A DNA stretch of 64,000 nt from Catellatospora citrea (GCF_003610235.1 NZ_RAPR01000001.1:4278001-4342000); one strand, 5' to 3'. Positions 45,968 to 54,613 are shown, numbered from the stretch's first letter. Notes: generated by a model not told the origin, from the letters alone. Program-made: numbers and translations.

Positions 45968-46064
45968 GCCGGGCGGGCGGCGGGGGCGTCTCCTCCTGAG
46001 GGGTGAGCACCGATCGATCTGAGGTCGCAGGCGCTCGTGGCGGCCGGCGATTACGGTGTGCTGC

Positions 46065-46697
46065 ATGTCGTACACGCCACCTCCGAGCGGTTATCTCGTC
46101 CCCGCCGCGCCGGGCTCCGGCCCGCGTCCGAGCACGGTCTCCGTGTCCGCCCTGCTGCTCTACGTCATCTCGGCCGTGCTGGTGATCAGTTCGGCGATCT
46201 CCGTGTACACGTTCGCGTCGCTGCCCGAGGGCCTCATCGAGGGCATCTACCGTGATGCGGGCATGGACGCCAACCTCGCGGAGACCAGCGCCGCCGCCGC
46301 GATGATCGGTTCCTACGCCGGAGCCGGCGTCTACGTGCTGCTCGCCGTGCTCTTCGTCGTGCTGGGCCTGTTCGTGGGCCGCGGCAAGCAGTGGGCCCGG
46401 ATCACCACCTGGGTGCTGGCCGGCATCGGCCTGTGCTGCGTCGGGTTCGGCCTGGCGTTCCAGTCGGTCGGCAGCAGCTTCGGCGCCTCCAACACCGGTG
46501 GCATCGACCAGGCGGAGGTGACCGAGCGGCTCGCCGACGCCATGCCGGCCTGGTCCACCACCGTGAGCACGCTGCTGAGCGTGGTGCTGCTGCTGTCGAT
46601 GCTGGCTGTGATCATCATGCTGGCGCTGCCGCCGTCGAACGCGTACTTCCGCAAGCCGGCGCCCGAGTGGACGCCGCCGGCCTACCCGACCGTCTGA
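46065..46697 (+). CDS. four-helix membrane protein A
   Basis: The 210-residue protein has a Pro-rich start (MSYTPPPSGYLVPAAPGSGP) and hydrophobic helices near residues 28-48, 83-103, 112-132 and 165-187. KQWARITTWVLAGIGLCCVG in the middle resembles the matching segment of the next gene (NRVARILTWIACGLGVLLAC), so the two are paralogues. No function is evident. No ribosome-binding site precedes ATG 46065, so a leaderless or weakly initiated message is possible. Confidence 0.72.
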   Translation: MSYTPPPSGYLVPAAPGSGPRPSTVSVSALLLYVISAVLVISSAISVYTFASLPEGLIEGIYRDAGMDANLAETSAAAAMIGSYAGAGVYVLLAVLFVVLGLFVGRGKQWARITTWVLAGIGLCCVGFGLAFQSVGSSFGASNTGGIDQAEVTERLADAMPAWSTTVSTLLSVVLLLSMLAVIIMLALPPSNAYFRKPAPEWTPPAYPTV

Positions 46698-46706
46698 CCT
46701 GCCACC

Positions 46707-46741
46707 ACGCGGGGCCGGCGCACCTTGCGCCGGCCCCGCGT
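46707..46741 (+). terminator. terminator, 16-bp perfect stem
   Basis: ACGCGGGGCCGGCGCA (46707-46722) pairs perfectly with 46726-46741 around a 3-base loop, ten bases after the stop codon of membrane protein A. Confidence 0.9.
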
Positions 46742-46836
46742 GCTGTCGGCGAAATCCCCAATCAGGCACATAGTCCCTGGTAGTGCGGGTAACTTCCGAT
46801 CTGGAGCAATCTTCGGGCCGCATCGGGGGTACGCCA

Positions 46837-47496
46837 ATGTCGCAATCCGCCTCGTTTCCGGTGGAGCCGGTGTCCCCGGCCGGGCCCAGACCGCTGGCCG
46901 GCCGACCCGCGGTGGTCACCGCGGCAGCCGCGATCCTCGCGCTGCTCGCCCTGCTCAACCTGGTGAACGCACTGCTGCACCTGGCTGCGATCAACAGTGT
47001 GCTCAACCGGTTCCGGGTGCGGGCCGTGCTGGAGGGCGTGAACCCCGCCGACATGAACGCCCTGGAGAACAGCCTCAAGGCCGGGCTCGTGATCGGCGCC
47101 CTGATCCTGGTGGTCGCCGCGATCATCCTGCTCGCCCTGGCCTGGGGCGTCTGGCAGGGCAACCGGGTCGCCCGCATCCTCACCTGGATCGCCTGCGGTC
47201 TCGGTGTGCTGCTGGCCTGCTGCGGCATCTCCGGCGCGGCCGGTCTGGGCTCCGGCAACGTGACCGTCCAGGGCGGCGGCGACCCGTCGGTGACCCGCGG
47301 GGCGCAGGCCCTCGTCGACTCCTTCCCCGGCTGGTGGGCCGGGCTCACCGGGCTCTCCTCGGCGGCCCAGGTTCTCGGCTACATTGCCACTGCGGTGCTG
47401 CTCGCCCTCCCGGCTGCGAACGAGTTCTTCAGCCGGACGCGGTCGCTGCCGCCGGGCCCCGACACCCCCGCGGTGCCCCCGCCGACGACCGCCTGA
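46837..47496 (+). CDS. four-helix membrane protein B
   Basis: The 219-residue product is a paralogue of the preceding gene: helix 1 near VVTAAAAILALLALLNLVNAL, helix 2 GLVIGALILVVAAIILLALAWG, helix 3 around LTWIACGLGVLLACCGISG, helix 4 AAQVLGYIATAVLLALPAAN, each ending with a Phe-rich tail and a Pro-rich C-terminus. The function is unknown. It ends 9 bases before the SDR gene and is probably cotranscribed with it. Confidence 0.74.
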   Translation: MSQSASFPVEPVSPAGPRPLAGRPAVVTAAAAILALLALLNLVNALLHLAAINSVLNRFRVRAVLEGVNPADMNALENSLKAGLVIGALILVVAAIILLALAWGVWQGNRVARILTWIACGLGVLLACCGISGAAGLGSGNVTVQGGGDPSVTRGAQALVDSFPGWWAGLTGLSSAAQVLGYIATAVLLALPAANEFFSRTRSLPPGPDTPAVPPPTTA

Positions 47497-47505
47497 GGTG
47501 AACCG

Positions 47506-48387
47506 ATGTCCTCCCCTTCCTCCTCCGCCGGCACCGCCGTGCCCGCCACCGCGGCGGCACCCGAGACCACACCGGAACCCGCAGGCGTTCGGCGCACCGC
47601 GCTGGTGACCGGTGCGACCGCCGGGATCGGGCGGGCGTTCGCGGTGCGCCTGGCCACCGACGGGTGGGACGTGGTGCTCGTGGCCCGCGACGCCGGCCGG
47701 CTGGCCGACTTCTCCGAGGCGCTGCGCAGGACATACGGCGTGCAGGCGAGTGTCATCTCGGCGGATCTGGCCACCACGGAGGGCTGCGAGCTGGTGGAGG
47801 CGCGGCTGCGCGACTCCGCCCGGCCGGTGGATCTGCTGGTGAACAACGCCGGCCTGTCGCTGAACACGCCGTTCCTGAAATCCACAGTGGAGCAGGAGCT
47901 GCACCTGCTGGCCGTGAACGTGCAGGCGGTGATGCGGCTGACGCACGCGGCGCTGCCCGTCATGGCGGAGCGCGGCCGCGGAGATGTCATCAATGTCTCA
48001 TCGGTGGCCGGGTTCGGCGCGGCGATGCCTGGTAGCACCTATCCGGCTAGTAAGGCGTGGGTCACCAACTTCAGCGAGTCGGTGGCTCTTTCGGTGGCGC
48101 ACCGCGGCGTGCGGGTGATGGCGCTGTGCCCGGGATTCACCCGTACGGAGTTCCACGACCGGGCCGGAATCAACATGACGAAGACGCCGGAGTGGCTGTG
48201 GCTGCAGGCCCCCCAGGTGGTCTCGGACAGCCTGCGTGACCTGCGGCGGGGCCGCACGGTGAGCGTGCCGAGCTGGAAATACAAAGTGCTTGTCGGGTTC
48301 ATGCGGCACACCCCGACGCGGCTGCTGCGGCGGCTCGCGCGCGGTGCCCGGGTGCGCACCGGCCGGGACACCGAATCCGACAGCTGA
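47506..48387 (+). CDS. short-chain dehydrogenase/reductase
   Basis: The 293-residue product has the NAD(P) motif TGATAGIGRAFA, NNAG in LLVNNAGLSLNTPFL, the catalytic Ser in VINVSSVAGFG and the YPASK Tyr-Lys pair. The C-terminal region (VVSDSLRDLRRGRTVSVPSW) recalls acyl-reductase-like SDRs acting on lipids. The exact substrate is unknown. GAGGTGAACC precedes the ATG. An N-terminal extension of about 28 low-complexity residues is unusual for the class. Confidence 0.9.
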   Translation: MSSPSSSAGTAVPATAAAPETTPEPAGVRRTALVTGATAGIGRAFAVRLATDGWDVVLVARDAGRLADFSEALRRTYGVQASVISADLATTEGCELVEARLRDSARPVDLLVNNAGLSLNTPFLKSTVEQELHLLAVNVQAVMRLTHAALPVMAERGRGDVINVSSVAGFGAAMPGSTYPASKAWVTNFSESVALSVAHRGVRVMALCPGFTRTEFHDRAGINMTKTPEWLWLQAPQVVSDSLRDLRRGRTVSVPSWKYKVLVGFMRHTPTRLLRRLARGARVRTGRDTESDS

Positions 48388-48454
48388 CGAGTGTGGGGAG
48401 GTCAACGCACCCCCCTAGATCGAGCTCTCAGGATCGGCGGGTAGTGTCCCTGCC

Positions 48455-48985
48455 ATGTCCGACCGCGACGACCTGCGTAAATTCATCACTGACCTCGCGG
48501 TGGTTCGGGGAAAGGTGGTCCTGTCCTCCGGACAGGAGGCGGATTACTACGTCGATCTCCGCCGGATCACCCTGCACCACGCTGCTGCGCCCCTGGTCGG
48601 GCGCGTGCTGAACGAGCTGACCGCGGACTGGGACTTCGACGCCGTGGGCGGTCTCACGCTCGGCGCCGATCCGGTCGCCGCCGCCATGCTGCACACCGCC
48701 TCGCGTCCGCTGGACGCGTTCGTGGTGCGCAAGGCGGGCAAGGCGCACGGGCTCCAGCGCCGCATCGAAGGACCCGAGGTGGCCGGCCGCCGCGTGCTCG
48801 CTGTCGAGGACACCTCGACTACTGGCGGTAGTGTTCTTGCCGCTATTGATGCACTGCGGGAGGCGGGTGCCGAGGTCATCGGTGTTGCGGTTATTGTCGA
48901 TCGAGGCGCGGGCGATACGGTGCGTGCTGCCGGACTGTCGTACCGAGCCGCCTATACGTTGGCGGACCTTGGCCTGTCGGCCTAA
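48455..48985 (+). CDS. pyrE: orotate phosphoribosyltransferase
   Basis: PyrE joins orotate to PRPP in pyrimidine synthesis. The 176-residue protein has SSGQEADYYVDLRR, GGLTLGADPVAAAM, VVRKAGKAHGLQRRIEG and the PRPP-binding motif VLAVEDTSTTGGSVLAAI. The length matches the shorter actinobacterial form. ATG 48455 fits the family start. It is not beside other pyrimidine genes, as is common in this group. Confidence 0.95.
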   Translation: MSDRDDLRKFITDLAVVRGKVVLSSGQEADYYVDLRRITLHHAAAPLVGRVLNELTADWDFDAVGGLTLGADPVAAAMLHTASRPLDAFVVRKAGKAHGLQRRIEGPEVAGRRVLAVEDTSTTGGSVLAAIDALREAGAEVIGVAVIVDRGAGDTVRAAGLSYRAAYTLADLGLSA

Positions 48986-49001
48986 CGGAACTCCGATCTG
49001 T

Positions 49002-49019
49002 ACCTGCTAATATGTAGGT
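49002..49019 (+). promoter_or_regulatory. candidate operator/-10 region of the ArsR gene
   Basis: ACCTGC-TAATAT-GTAGGT is a near-perfect palindrome whose centre, TAATAT, resembles a -10 box. An autoregulatory ArsR site overlapping its own promoter is plausible; this is inference from position and symmetry. Confidence 0.45.
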
Positions 49020-49052
49020 GGATCGATGCTGTTGTTGGAAGGAAGAAATCAC

Positions 49053-49421
49053 GTGGGAACAGCTCTGGTGGAAACCCCGCTGCCTCAAATCTCGCCCCTC
49101 GCTGGTGAGCCGATCGAGCGTGCCGACGCGGAGCGCCTCGCCGGCGTCCTCAAGGCGCTGGCCGACCCGGCCCGTCTCCGGCTGCTCAGCCTTATCCAGT
49201 CTGCCCCCGAGGGCGAGGCGTGCGTCTGTGACCTGACCGCTCCGCTGGGCCTGTCCCAGCCGACGGTCAGCCACCACCTGCGCATCCTCACCGAGGCGGG
49301 CCTGCTCAACCGCGACAAGCGCGGTGTGTGGGCCTACTACAGCCTGGTGCCGTCCGCCATCGCCACCGTCGCCGAGCTGCTGACGCCGCCGCGCAAGCGC
49401 GCGACCAAGAAGGCTCGCTGA
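49053..49421 (+). CDS. ArsR/SmtB-family metalloregulator
   Basis: The 122-residue product is a winged-helix repressor (LAGVLKALADPARLRLLSLI, LGLSQPTVSHHLRILTEAGL, KRGVWAYYSL). The motif CVCDL at the start of the recognition region is the arsenite/cadmium-type ArsR ligand site, so it should release DNA on thiophilic metal binding. No efflux or reductase gene is adjacent. GTG 49053 has AAGGAAG upstream and is preferred; ATG 49026 is in frame and possible. A strong terminator follows. Confidence 0.88.
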   Translation: MGTALVETPLPQISPLAGEPIERADAERLAGVLKALADPARLRLLSLIQSAPEGEACVCDLTAPLGLSQPTVSHHLRILTEAGLLNRDKRGVWAYYSLVPSAIATVAELLTPPRKRATKKAR

Positions 49422-49438
49422 CCCTGGCAAGGCCCTGA

Positions 49439-49487
49439 AGCGCCGTGGGGCGCACACTCCGTCACGGAGTGTGCGCCCCACGGCGCT
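49439..49487 (+). terminator. strong intrinsic terminator after the ArsR gene
   Basis: A 23-base arm (49439-49461) pairs perfectly with 49465-49487 around TCA and is followed by a T run. The remaining gap to 49675 holds a possible promoter for the next gene (TTGCGG near 49564 and TAAGCT about 16 bases later) and no gene. Confidence 0.93.
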
Positions 49488-49675
49488 TTTCGTAGCCATG
49501 GACGGCCATAACGATCACGGAGCGCAGGCCGCCGCAACCGTGAGTGAAATTTGTCAACACCTGGTTGCGGTGGGCTGACAGGCATCTAAGCTGACGCCCA
49601 GTCAGGCGTGCAGCCGCCCCCGGTAACCCCCGCCGCGGGGCTCGGCGCCGCCGCCCCCCTCACTGGGAGTCACCC

Positions 49676-51400
49676 ATGTCTGGACGCCATATCCGGCACG
49701 GCTGGGATGCCCCCGAGGCACCCTCCCGCCGGACCGGCCTGTTCGGTCGCCGCGCCGTACGGATTCCCGTCATCATCGTCAGCGCCCTGTCCGTGTGCGG
49801 CCTGGCCACGGTCGTGCTGCGCTCGGTGAGCGCGGACGCCGACGGCTGCGGCAGCGCCGGCATCACCCTCACCGTGGCCGCCGACCCGGCCGTCGCACCG
49901 GCCCTCACCGAGATCGGCTCCCGCTGGAGCGGCACCAGCCCGATGGTCGGCGAGGACTGCGTCCGCGTCGAGGTCATCGAGAAGCCGTCCTACGAGTTGG
50001 CCAACTCGCTGGGCACCTGGGCCGGCGGGTCGGTCGACGTGGCGGGCAAGGCCGCGCCCACCCCGTCCGACTCCGAGCTGCCCGTGGTCTGGGTGCCCGA
50101 CTCGTCGTACTGGCTGGGCCGGGTGCGCGCGGTGGACAAGGACATCTTCGACGCCGCCGCCCCGTCCGTGGCCGCCAGCCCGGTGGTGCTCGCCGTGCCG
50201 GAGACCGTCGCCCGGGGCCTGTCCGACAAGCTCGGCGCGGGCGTCGACGCGACGCTGCTCAAGAGCATGCTGTTCAGCAAGACGCCCGCGCTCAAGCTGG
50301 GTGTGGTCGAGCCGCGCCGCGACACGGCGGGCATGGTCGGCGCGATGATGCTGTCCGACGCGGTCGTCGCCTCCGAGGCGGACCTGCCCGCGCTGGTCGC
50401 GGTGTACCGCGGCATCGGCGGACCGGTCGCGGACACCGGGGCGCTATGGAAGGCGTACGCCGCCGGCATGACCGGCGCGCCGGTCAGCGAGCAGGCCGTG
50501 ATCGCCTACAACGCCGCCACGCCCAAGGCCCCGATGGCCGCGATCACCCTGGCCGAGGCGCCGACGCTGGACTTCCCGTTCGCCGTGCGGGCCCGCCAGC
50601 CACGCCCGCTGGCCGCCGCGGCGGCATTGTTCTCGCAGGCGCTGCGCAGCGGGGAGTACAAGTCGGTCTTCGCCGAGAAGGGTCTGCGCTCGCCGGAGGG
50701 CGAGGCCTCCACGGGCTTCCCCACCGGGCACGGCGTCACCTCGAACAACGTCTTCGTGCAGCCGCTCAACGACATGAACAAGGTCCGCGGCGCGATGACG
50801 GTCTGGGTCGCCGCGAAGACCCCGTCCCGCGTGATCGCGCTCGTCGACGCCACCTCGTCGATGGGCCGCACGATGACCGGTGGCGGCAACACGGCGGTGC
50901 GGATGCAGGTGCTGCGCAGCGCCGCGGAGAAGGGCCTGCGGCTGTTCACCGACGACAGCGAGGTCGGCCTGTGGGCCTTCGCCGGCCCGGGCCACGCGCC
51001 CCTGGTGCCGCTGGCCGAGCTGACCAAGCCGCAGCGCGACAAGCTGAACGGGGCCGTCCAGCACGCCGCGCCCTCACCGACCGACGTCAGCCCGCTCTAT
51101 GCCTCGATCCTCGACGGGTACCGCGAGCTGATCAAGGGATTCGACCCGAGCCGCAGCAACACGCTGGTGGTCTTCACCGACGGCCGGGACAGCTCCGGCA
51201 TGCAGCTGCGCGCGATGCAGCGCGAGCTGGAGAAGCTGGCCGACGTGACCAAGCCGGTCCGGGTGGTGCTGCTGGGCCTCGGCCCGGACGTCAAACTGTC
51301 CGACCTGCAGGCGCTCGCCGACACCACGGGCGGCGCGGCGTTCCAGGTCACCGACCCCAGCCAGATGGAAGCCATCTTCTTGAAGGCGCTGCTGGCCTGA
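49676..51400 (+). CDS. membrane-anchored solute-binding/VWA protein
   Basis: The 574-residue protein has an N-terminal transmembrane helix (VRIPVIIVSALSVCGLATVVL), a region like an extracellular solute-binding protein (ITLTVAADPAVAPALTEIG, then VDVAGKAAPTPSDSELPVVWVPDSS), and a C-terminal von Willebrand A domain with the MIDAS motif VDATSSMGRTM, then SNTLVVFTDGRDSSG. VWA domains bind metal-dependent ligands. The fusion is found in actinobacteria, but I know of no established function. Residue positions: binding fold about 55-330, VWA about 390-560. Confidence 0.82.
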   Translation: MSGRHIRHGWDAPEAPSRRTGLFGRRAVRIPVIIVSALSVCGLATVVLRSVSADADGCGSAGITLTVAADPAVAPALTEIGSRWSGTSPMVGEDCVRVEVIEKPSYELANSLGTWAGGSVDVAGKAAPTPSDSELPVVWVPDSSYWLGRVRAVDKDIFDAAAPSVAASPVVLAVPETVARGLSDKLGAGVDATLLKSMLFSKTPALKLGVVEPRRDTAGMVGAMMLSDAVVASEADLPALVAVYRGIGGPVADTGALWKAYAAGMTGAPVSEQAVIAYNAATPKAPMAAITLAEAPTLDFPFAVRARQPRPLAAAAALFSQALRSGEYKSVFAEKGLRSPEGEASTGFPTGHGVTSNNVFVQPLNDMNKVRGAMTVWVAAKTPSRVIALVDATSSMGRTMTGGGNTAVRMQVLRSAAEKGLRLFTDDSEVGLWAFAGPGHAPLVPLAELTKPQRDKLNGAVQHAAPSPTDVSPLYASILDGYRELIKGFDPSRSNTLVVFTDGRDSSGMQLRAMQRELEKLADVTKPVRVVLLGLGPDVKLSDLQALADTTGGAAFQVTDPSQMEAIFLKALLA

Positions 51401-51410
51401 GCACAGACGA

Positions 51411-51445
51411 AAGAGGGGGTACGGCCGACGGCCGTACCCCCTCTT
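51411..51445. terminator. bidirectional terminator
   Basis: AAGAGGGGGTACGGCC (51411-51426) pairs perfectly with 51430-51445 around GAC between the convergent VWA and DedA genes. Confidence 0.92.
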
Positions 51446-51456
51446 GCATGTTCTGG

Positions 51457-52215
51457 TCAGCCGATGTCGACCTTGCTCATGACGACCGTCTCGTCGCCGT
51501 GCATGCCGCGCTTCTTGGCCTTGCGCTCGCGGATGATCTCGATGAAGACCGGGATCAGCGAGATGAACACGATGAGGAACACCATCGGCAGGATGTACTT
51601 GTCGATGTGCTCCGGGCCGCCGATCGCGTTGATGATCTGCTCGGCGAGCAGGTAGCCGGCCAGCAGGATGCCGTCGACCCAGAGGATCGCGCCGACCACG
51701 TTCCACACGAAGAACTGCTTGGCCGGCATGCCCAGCACGCCCGCGACCGGGTTCATGAAGGTGCGCACGATCGGGATGAACCGGGCCAGCACGATGGCCT
51801 TGCGCGGGCCGAACTTCTCGAAGTAGTGCTCGGCCTTGCGCACGTACTCCTGCTTGAACAGGCGGGAGTCGGGCTTGTTGAACATCTTGGGGCCGTACTT
51901 CGCGCCCAGCCAGTGTCCCAGCTGCGCGCCGATGATGGCGCAGATCGGCCCGAGCAGCAGCAGCCAGCCGATCGGCAGCTGGACGCCCTTGGACTCCAGG
52001 AAGCCGGAGGCGAACACGCCCGCGATGAACAGCAGCGAGTCGCCGGGCAGGAAGAAGCCGACCATGAGGCCGGTTTCGGCGAACAGGATGAAGCAGACGC
52101 CGAAGAGCGCGGCCGGGCCGAACAGGTTCAACCAGTCCGTCGGATTCAGGGGATTGAAGTCGGCGGCGGCCAGCGGGGGCGCGGCCAGGGCCTGGAGAGT
52201 GTCGACTACGGTCAC
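51457..52215 (-). CDS. DedA family membrane protein
   Basis: DedA proteins are multipass membrane proteins; some relatives move undecaprenyl phosphate or phospholipids across the membrane. The 252-residue product has GFFLPGDSLLFIAGVF, GAQLGHWLGAKYGPK and the conserved RFIPIVRTFMNPVAGVLGM segment with its two Arg residues. GTG 52215 is taken as start (VTVVDTLQALAA). The C-terminus is basic (ERKAKKRGM) and cytoplasmic. Confidence 0.9.
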   Translation of the reverse strand: MTVVDTLQALAAPPLAAADFNPLNPTDWLNLFGPAALFGVCFILFAETGLMVGFFLPGDSLLFIAGVFASGFLESKGVQLPIGWLLLLGPICAIIGAQLGHWLGAKYGPKMFNKPDSRLFKQEYVRKAEHYFEKFGPRKAIVLARFIPIVRTFMNPVAGVLGMPAKQFFVWNVVGAILWVDGILLAGYLLAEQIINAIGGPEHIDKYILPMVFLIVFISLIPVFIEIIRERKAKKRGMHGDETVVMSKVDIG

Positions 52216-52281
52216 GCCGCACAACAGTACCGGGCAATGTTCTGAACACCCGGACACGTCCTGTGAGTCGAGGAGGTGGCT

Positions 52282-52779
52282 GTGACGTACGAGGAATTCG
52301 TCAACTCGCGACTGGGCGCGCTCGCGCGCTACGCGGTGATGCTCACCGGTGACCAGCACACGGCCCAGGACCTCGTCCAGGAGACGATGGTCCGGGTCCA
52401 GCTCAACTGGCGCAGGGTGGCCCGAGCCGACGCGCCCGAGCGCTACGTCAAGCGCATGATGATCAACCAGTACATGGACTGGCGGCGTGGATCCTGGCTG
52501 CGCCGGGTGTTCCTGCGGCCCGACGCCGACGAGGCGGTCGCCGTACCCGTGGATCATGCGCAGCGCTCGGCGGACCGCGACCTGATCTGGTCCGTGCTGG
52601 CGACGCTGCCGCGGCAGCAGCGGGCGGCGCTGGTGCTGCGCTACTACGAGGACCTGCCGGATGCGGAGATCGCCGAGATGCTCGGCTGCACCGTCGGCAC
52701 GGCCCGCGGTTACATCTCGAAAGCGCTGGCCCGGCTGCGGGAGTCGGCGGAGCGGCTGAGCCTGGGAGGAGTCCGATGA
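52282..52779 (+). CDS. SigE-family RNA polymerase sigma factor
   Basis: The 165-residue ECF-type sigma factor has region 2 (YEEFVNSRLGALARYAVMLTGD, AQDLVQETMVRV) and region 4 (LATLPRQQRAALVLRYYED, LGCTVGTARGYISKALARLR), typical of the SigE family expanded in Micromonosporaceae. GTG 52282 has GAGGAGG five bases upstream and is preferred over GTG 52276. Its stop overlaps the start of the LCP gene (ATGA), as sigma genes commonly overlap their anti-sigma partner. Confidence 0.92.
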   Translation: MTYEEFVNSRLGALARYAVMLTGDQHTAQDLVQETMVRVQLNWRRVARADAPERYVKRMMINQYMDWRRGSWLRRVFLRPDADEAVAVPVDHAQRSADRDLIWSVLATLPRQQRAALVLRYYEDLPDAEIAEMLGCTVGTARGYISKALARLRESAERLSLGGVR

Positions 52780-53804
52780 TCGAGGAAGAACTGCGCGGAG
52801 CGTTCGCCCGCCACGAGGAGCAGGCGCCCGCACTGGAGCCGCTGCGCCGGGCCATCGACACGTTGGCCGCCCGGCGTCGCCGCCGCCGCACGGCGACCCG
52901 CACCGGGGCCGCTGCCGTGGTCGTCGCGCTGGCGCTGGCCTTGCCGGTGCAGCTCTGGCGGGGTGAGCTGACCCTGCCGGCGCAGCTGGGCGGCACGGGC
53001 ACGCCGGTGGCGGCGCCGCAGGGCCCGCTGAACCTGCTGCTGCTCGGGCTCGACCGGCGCGGCACCATGACGGACTCCCGCGCCGACACGATCATGCTGG
53101 TGCACCTGCCCGCAGACGGTAGCGAGGCCTACCTGGTCTCTATCGAACGGGACATCACCACCGACATCCCCGGCGTGGGCAAAAACAAGATCAACTCTTC
53201 GTATTTCTACGGCGGCGCCGAGGGAGCCCGGCAGGCCGTCGAACGGCTCACCGGCGTGCGGGCCGACGCTGTGGCGGAGGTGGAGTTCTCTGCGCTGCGG
53301 TCGGTGACCGACACCCTGGGCGGCCTACCGGTCTGCCTGCCGCGGCTGGTGACCTCCCAGCACACCGGAAAGGCCTATCCGGCGGGCTGCCAGGACTACT
53401 CCGGAGCCCAGGTGGAGGACCTGGTCCGCCAGCGCCGGGGCATGGCCCACGGTGCCTACGAGCGGGACCGGATCAGCCAGCGGGTGCTGCTGGGGCTCGC
53501 GAAGAAGGCAGGTGACCTGGCCGTCCTGCGTGACATCGGCAAGGTGAACCAGCTGGTGCGTACCCCCGGGATCACGTTGCACACCGGCGACCTCAGCCTG
53601 CTCGGCCTGGCGATGCGGCTGGACCGGGTCGAGGCCGGCGACATCGTCGGCATCAGCCAGCCGACTTTCGACAGCGTCAATTCCGGCGGCCAGGTGTACG
53701 AGCGGCTCGATCCGGAGGTCGCGCCGAACCTGTTCGCTGCGCTGCGGGACGACACCATGGGCGGATTCGTCGTCCAGCACCCGAGCTGGGTGCTTCAGGA
53801 GTAG
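52776..53804 (+). CDS. LCP protein with anti-sigma-like N-terminus
   Basis: The 342-residue protein starts MIEEELRGAFARHEEQAPAL and continues [20 protein letters not shown], which closely resembles the cytoplasmic tail of SigE-family anti-sigma proteins. One transmembrane helix follows, then an LCP domain: NLLLLGLDRRG, SRADTIMLVHL, SIERDITTDIP (PRD reads ERD) and DRISQRVLLGLAKKAG. It ends FVVQHPSWVLQE. Coupling to the sigma gene by ATGA overlap suggests a regulator that also senses or acts on the wall. The link is inferred. Confidence 0.85.
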   Translation: MIEEELRGAFARHEEQAPALEPLRRAIDTLAARRRRRRTATRTGAAAVVVALALALPVQLWRGELTLPAQLGGTGTPVAAPQGPLNLLLLGLDRRGTMTDSRADTIMLVHLPADGSEAYLVSIERDITTDIPGVGKNKINSSYFYGGAEGARQAVERLTGVRADAVAEVEFSALRSVTDTLGGLPVCLPRLVTSQHTGKAYPAGCQDYSGAQVEDLVRQRRGMAHGAYERDRISQRVLLGLAKKAGDLAVLRDIGKVNQLVRTPGITLHTGDLSLLGLAMRLDRVEAGDIVGISQPTFDSVNSGGQVYERLDPEVAPNLFAALRDDTMGGFVVQHPSWVLQE

Positions 53805-54013
53805 TCCTCGTCGGCGGGCACGACCACCACGTTCTGCTCGATCTTGTCCCACTCGGAGGCCGGCGGCACCGGCTCGTCCGGCTCTCCGAGTGGCTCCTCC
53901 GGGAGGGCGTTGTTGCGGTCCTCGGCGTCCGCCAGGGGATCCGCCGGCGTCGACTGCTCGAGCGCGTCGGCTTCGGGCACGTCGTACGCGTTCCCTGCCA
54001 CGTTCTCGGTCAT
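53795..54013 (-). CDS. small acidic conserved hypothetical protein
   Basis: The 72-residue acidic product begins MTENVAGNAYDVPEADALEQ and ends NVVVVPADEDYS. I recall homologues in actinobacteria without a named function. It has no hydrophobic core and is probably disordered. Its 3' end overlaps the convergent LCP gene by ten bases. It is divergent from the holin-like gene, with a 68-base gap. Confidence 0.65.
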   Translation of the reverse strand: MTENVAGNAYDVPEADALEQSTPADPLADAEDRNNALPEEPLGEPDEPVPPASEWDKIEQNVVVVPADEDYS

Positions 54014-54081
54014 TGCTTCACGGTATGACTCGCCTGCGATATTCGCCAGCAGATGTGGGTTTCGGCGTAGAAGATGACCAT

Positions 54082-54462
54082 ATGGGCTTTCTGATCCGCT
54101 GGGTGATCAACGCAGTCGCGCTCTGGGTCACCACTCTGGTCGTCTCGGGCATCGAGATCACCGCGGCGACCACCACGCGCAGCATCCTGACCCTCATCGT
54201 GGTCGCGCTGATCTTCGGCCTGGTCAACGCCATCCTGAAGCCCGTCATCCACCTGCTGGGCTGCGTCTTCTACGTGATCACGCTGGGGCTGTTCGCGCTG
54301 TTCGTCAACGCGGCGCTGTTCCTGCTCGTGGACTGGCTGGCGAGCGTGTTCAAGCTGCCGTTCGAGATCAACGGGTTCTGGCCCGCGTTCTGGGGCGCCA
54401 TCGTGATGGGCATCGTGAGCTGGGCACTCAGCCTGCTGGTGCCGGACGGCGACGAGGGCTGA
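54082..54462 (+). CDS. phage-holin-4-like (YvlD) membrane protein
   Basis: The 126-residue product has four hydrophobic helices (WVINAVALWVTTLVVSG, ILTLIVVALIFGLVNAILKPV, LGLFALFVNAALFLLV, FWPAFWGAIVMGIVSWALSLL) and the NAILKPVIHLLG signature of the YvlD/phage-holin-4 family. Despite the name it is a chromosomal membrane protein of unknown role. It is followed by the aldolase gene after a 151-base gap. Confidence 0.87.
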   Translation: MGFLIRWVINAVALWVTTLVVSGIEITAATTTRSILTLIVVALIFGLVNAILKPVIHLLGCVFYVITLGLFALFVNAALFLLVDWLASVFKLPFEINGFWPAFWGAIVMGIVSWALSLLVPDGDEG

Positions 54463-54613
54463 CGGGGGCGGGTGGGGCCGATTCGCCAGGTCAGGTGACG
54501 TAGGCAATACTCCTGTAACGAGGACATCGCGGTCTTCCCGCAGCCATCGGGCGCGGCGACGCGCACCGCCGCGGCCATCCGCGTCACTGCACGCACGCTA
54601 GGAGCGTTCACAG

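Noticed and set aside
49488..49675. A possible c-di-AMP riboswitch in front of the VWA gene
   Set aside because: The region has some C-rich paired segments, but the conserved core words of that riboswitch class are not present.
54082..54462. Prophage remnant suggested by the holin-like gene
   Set aside because: The YvlD/phage-holin-4 family is a normal chromosomal membrane protein family, and no other phage gene is nearby.
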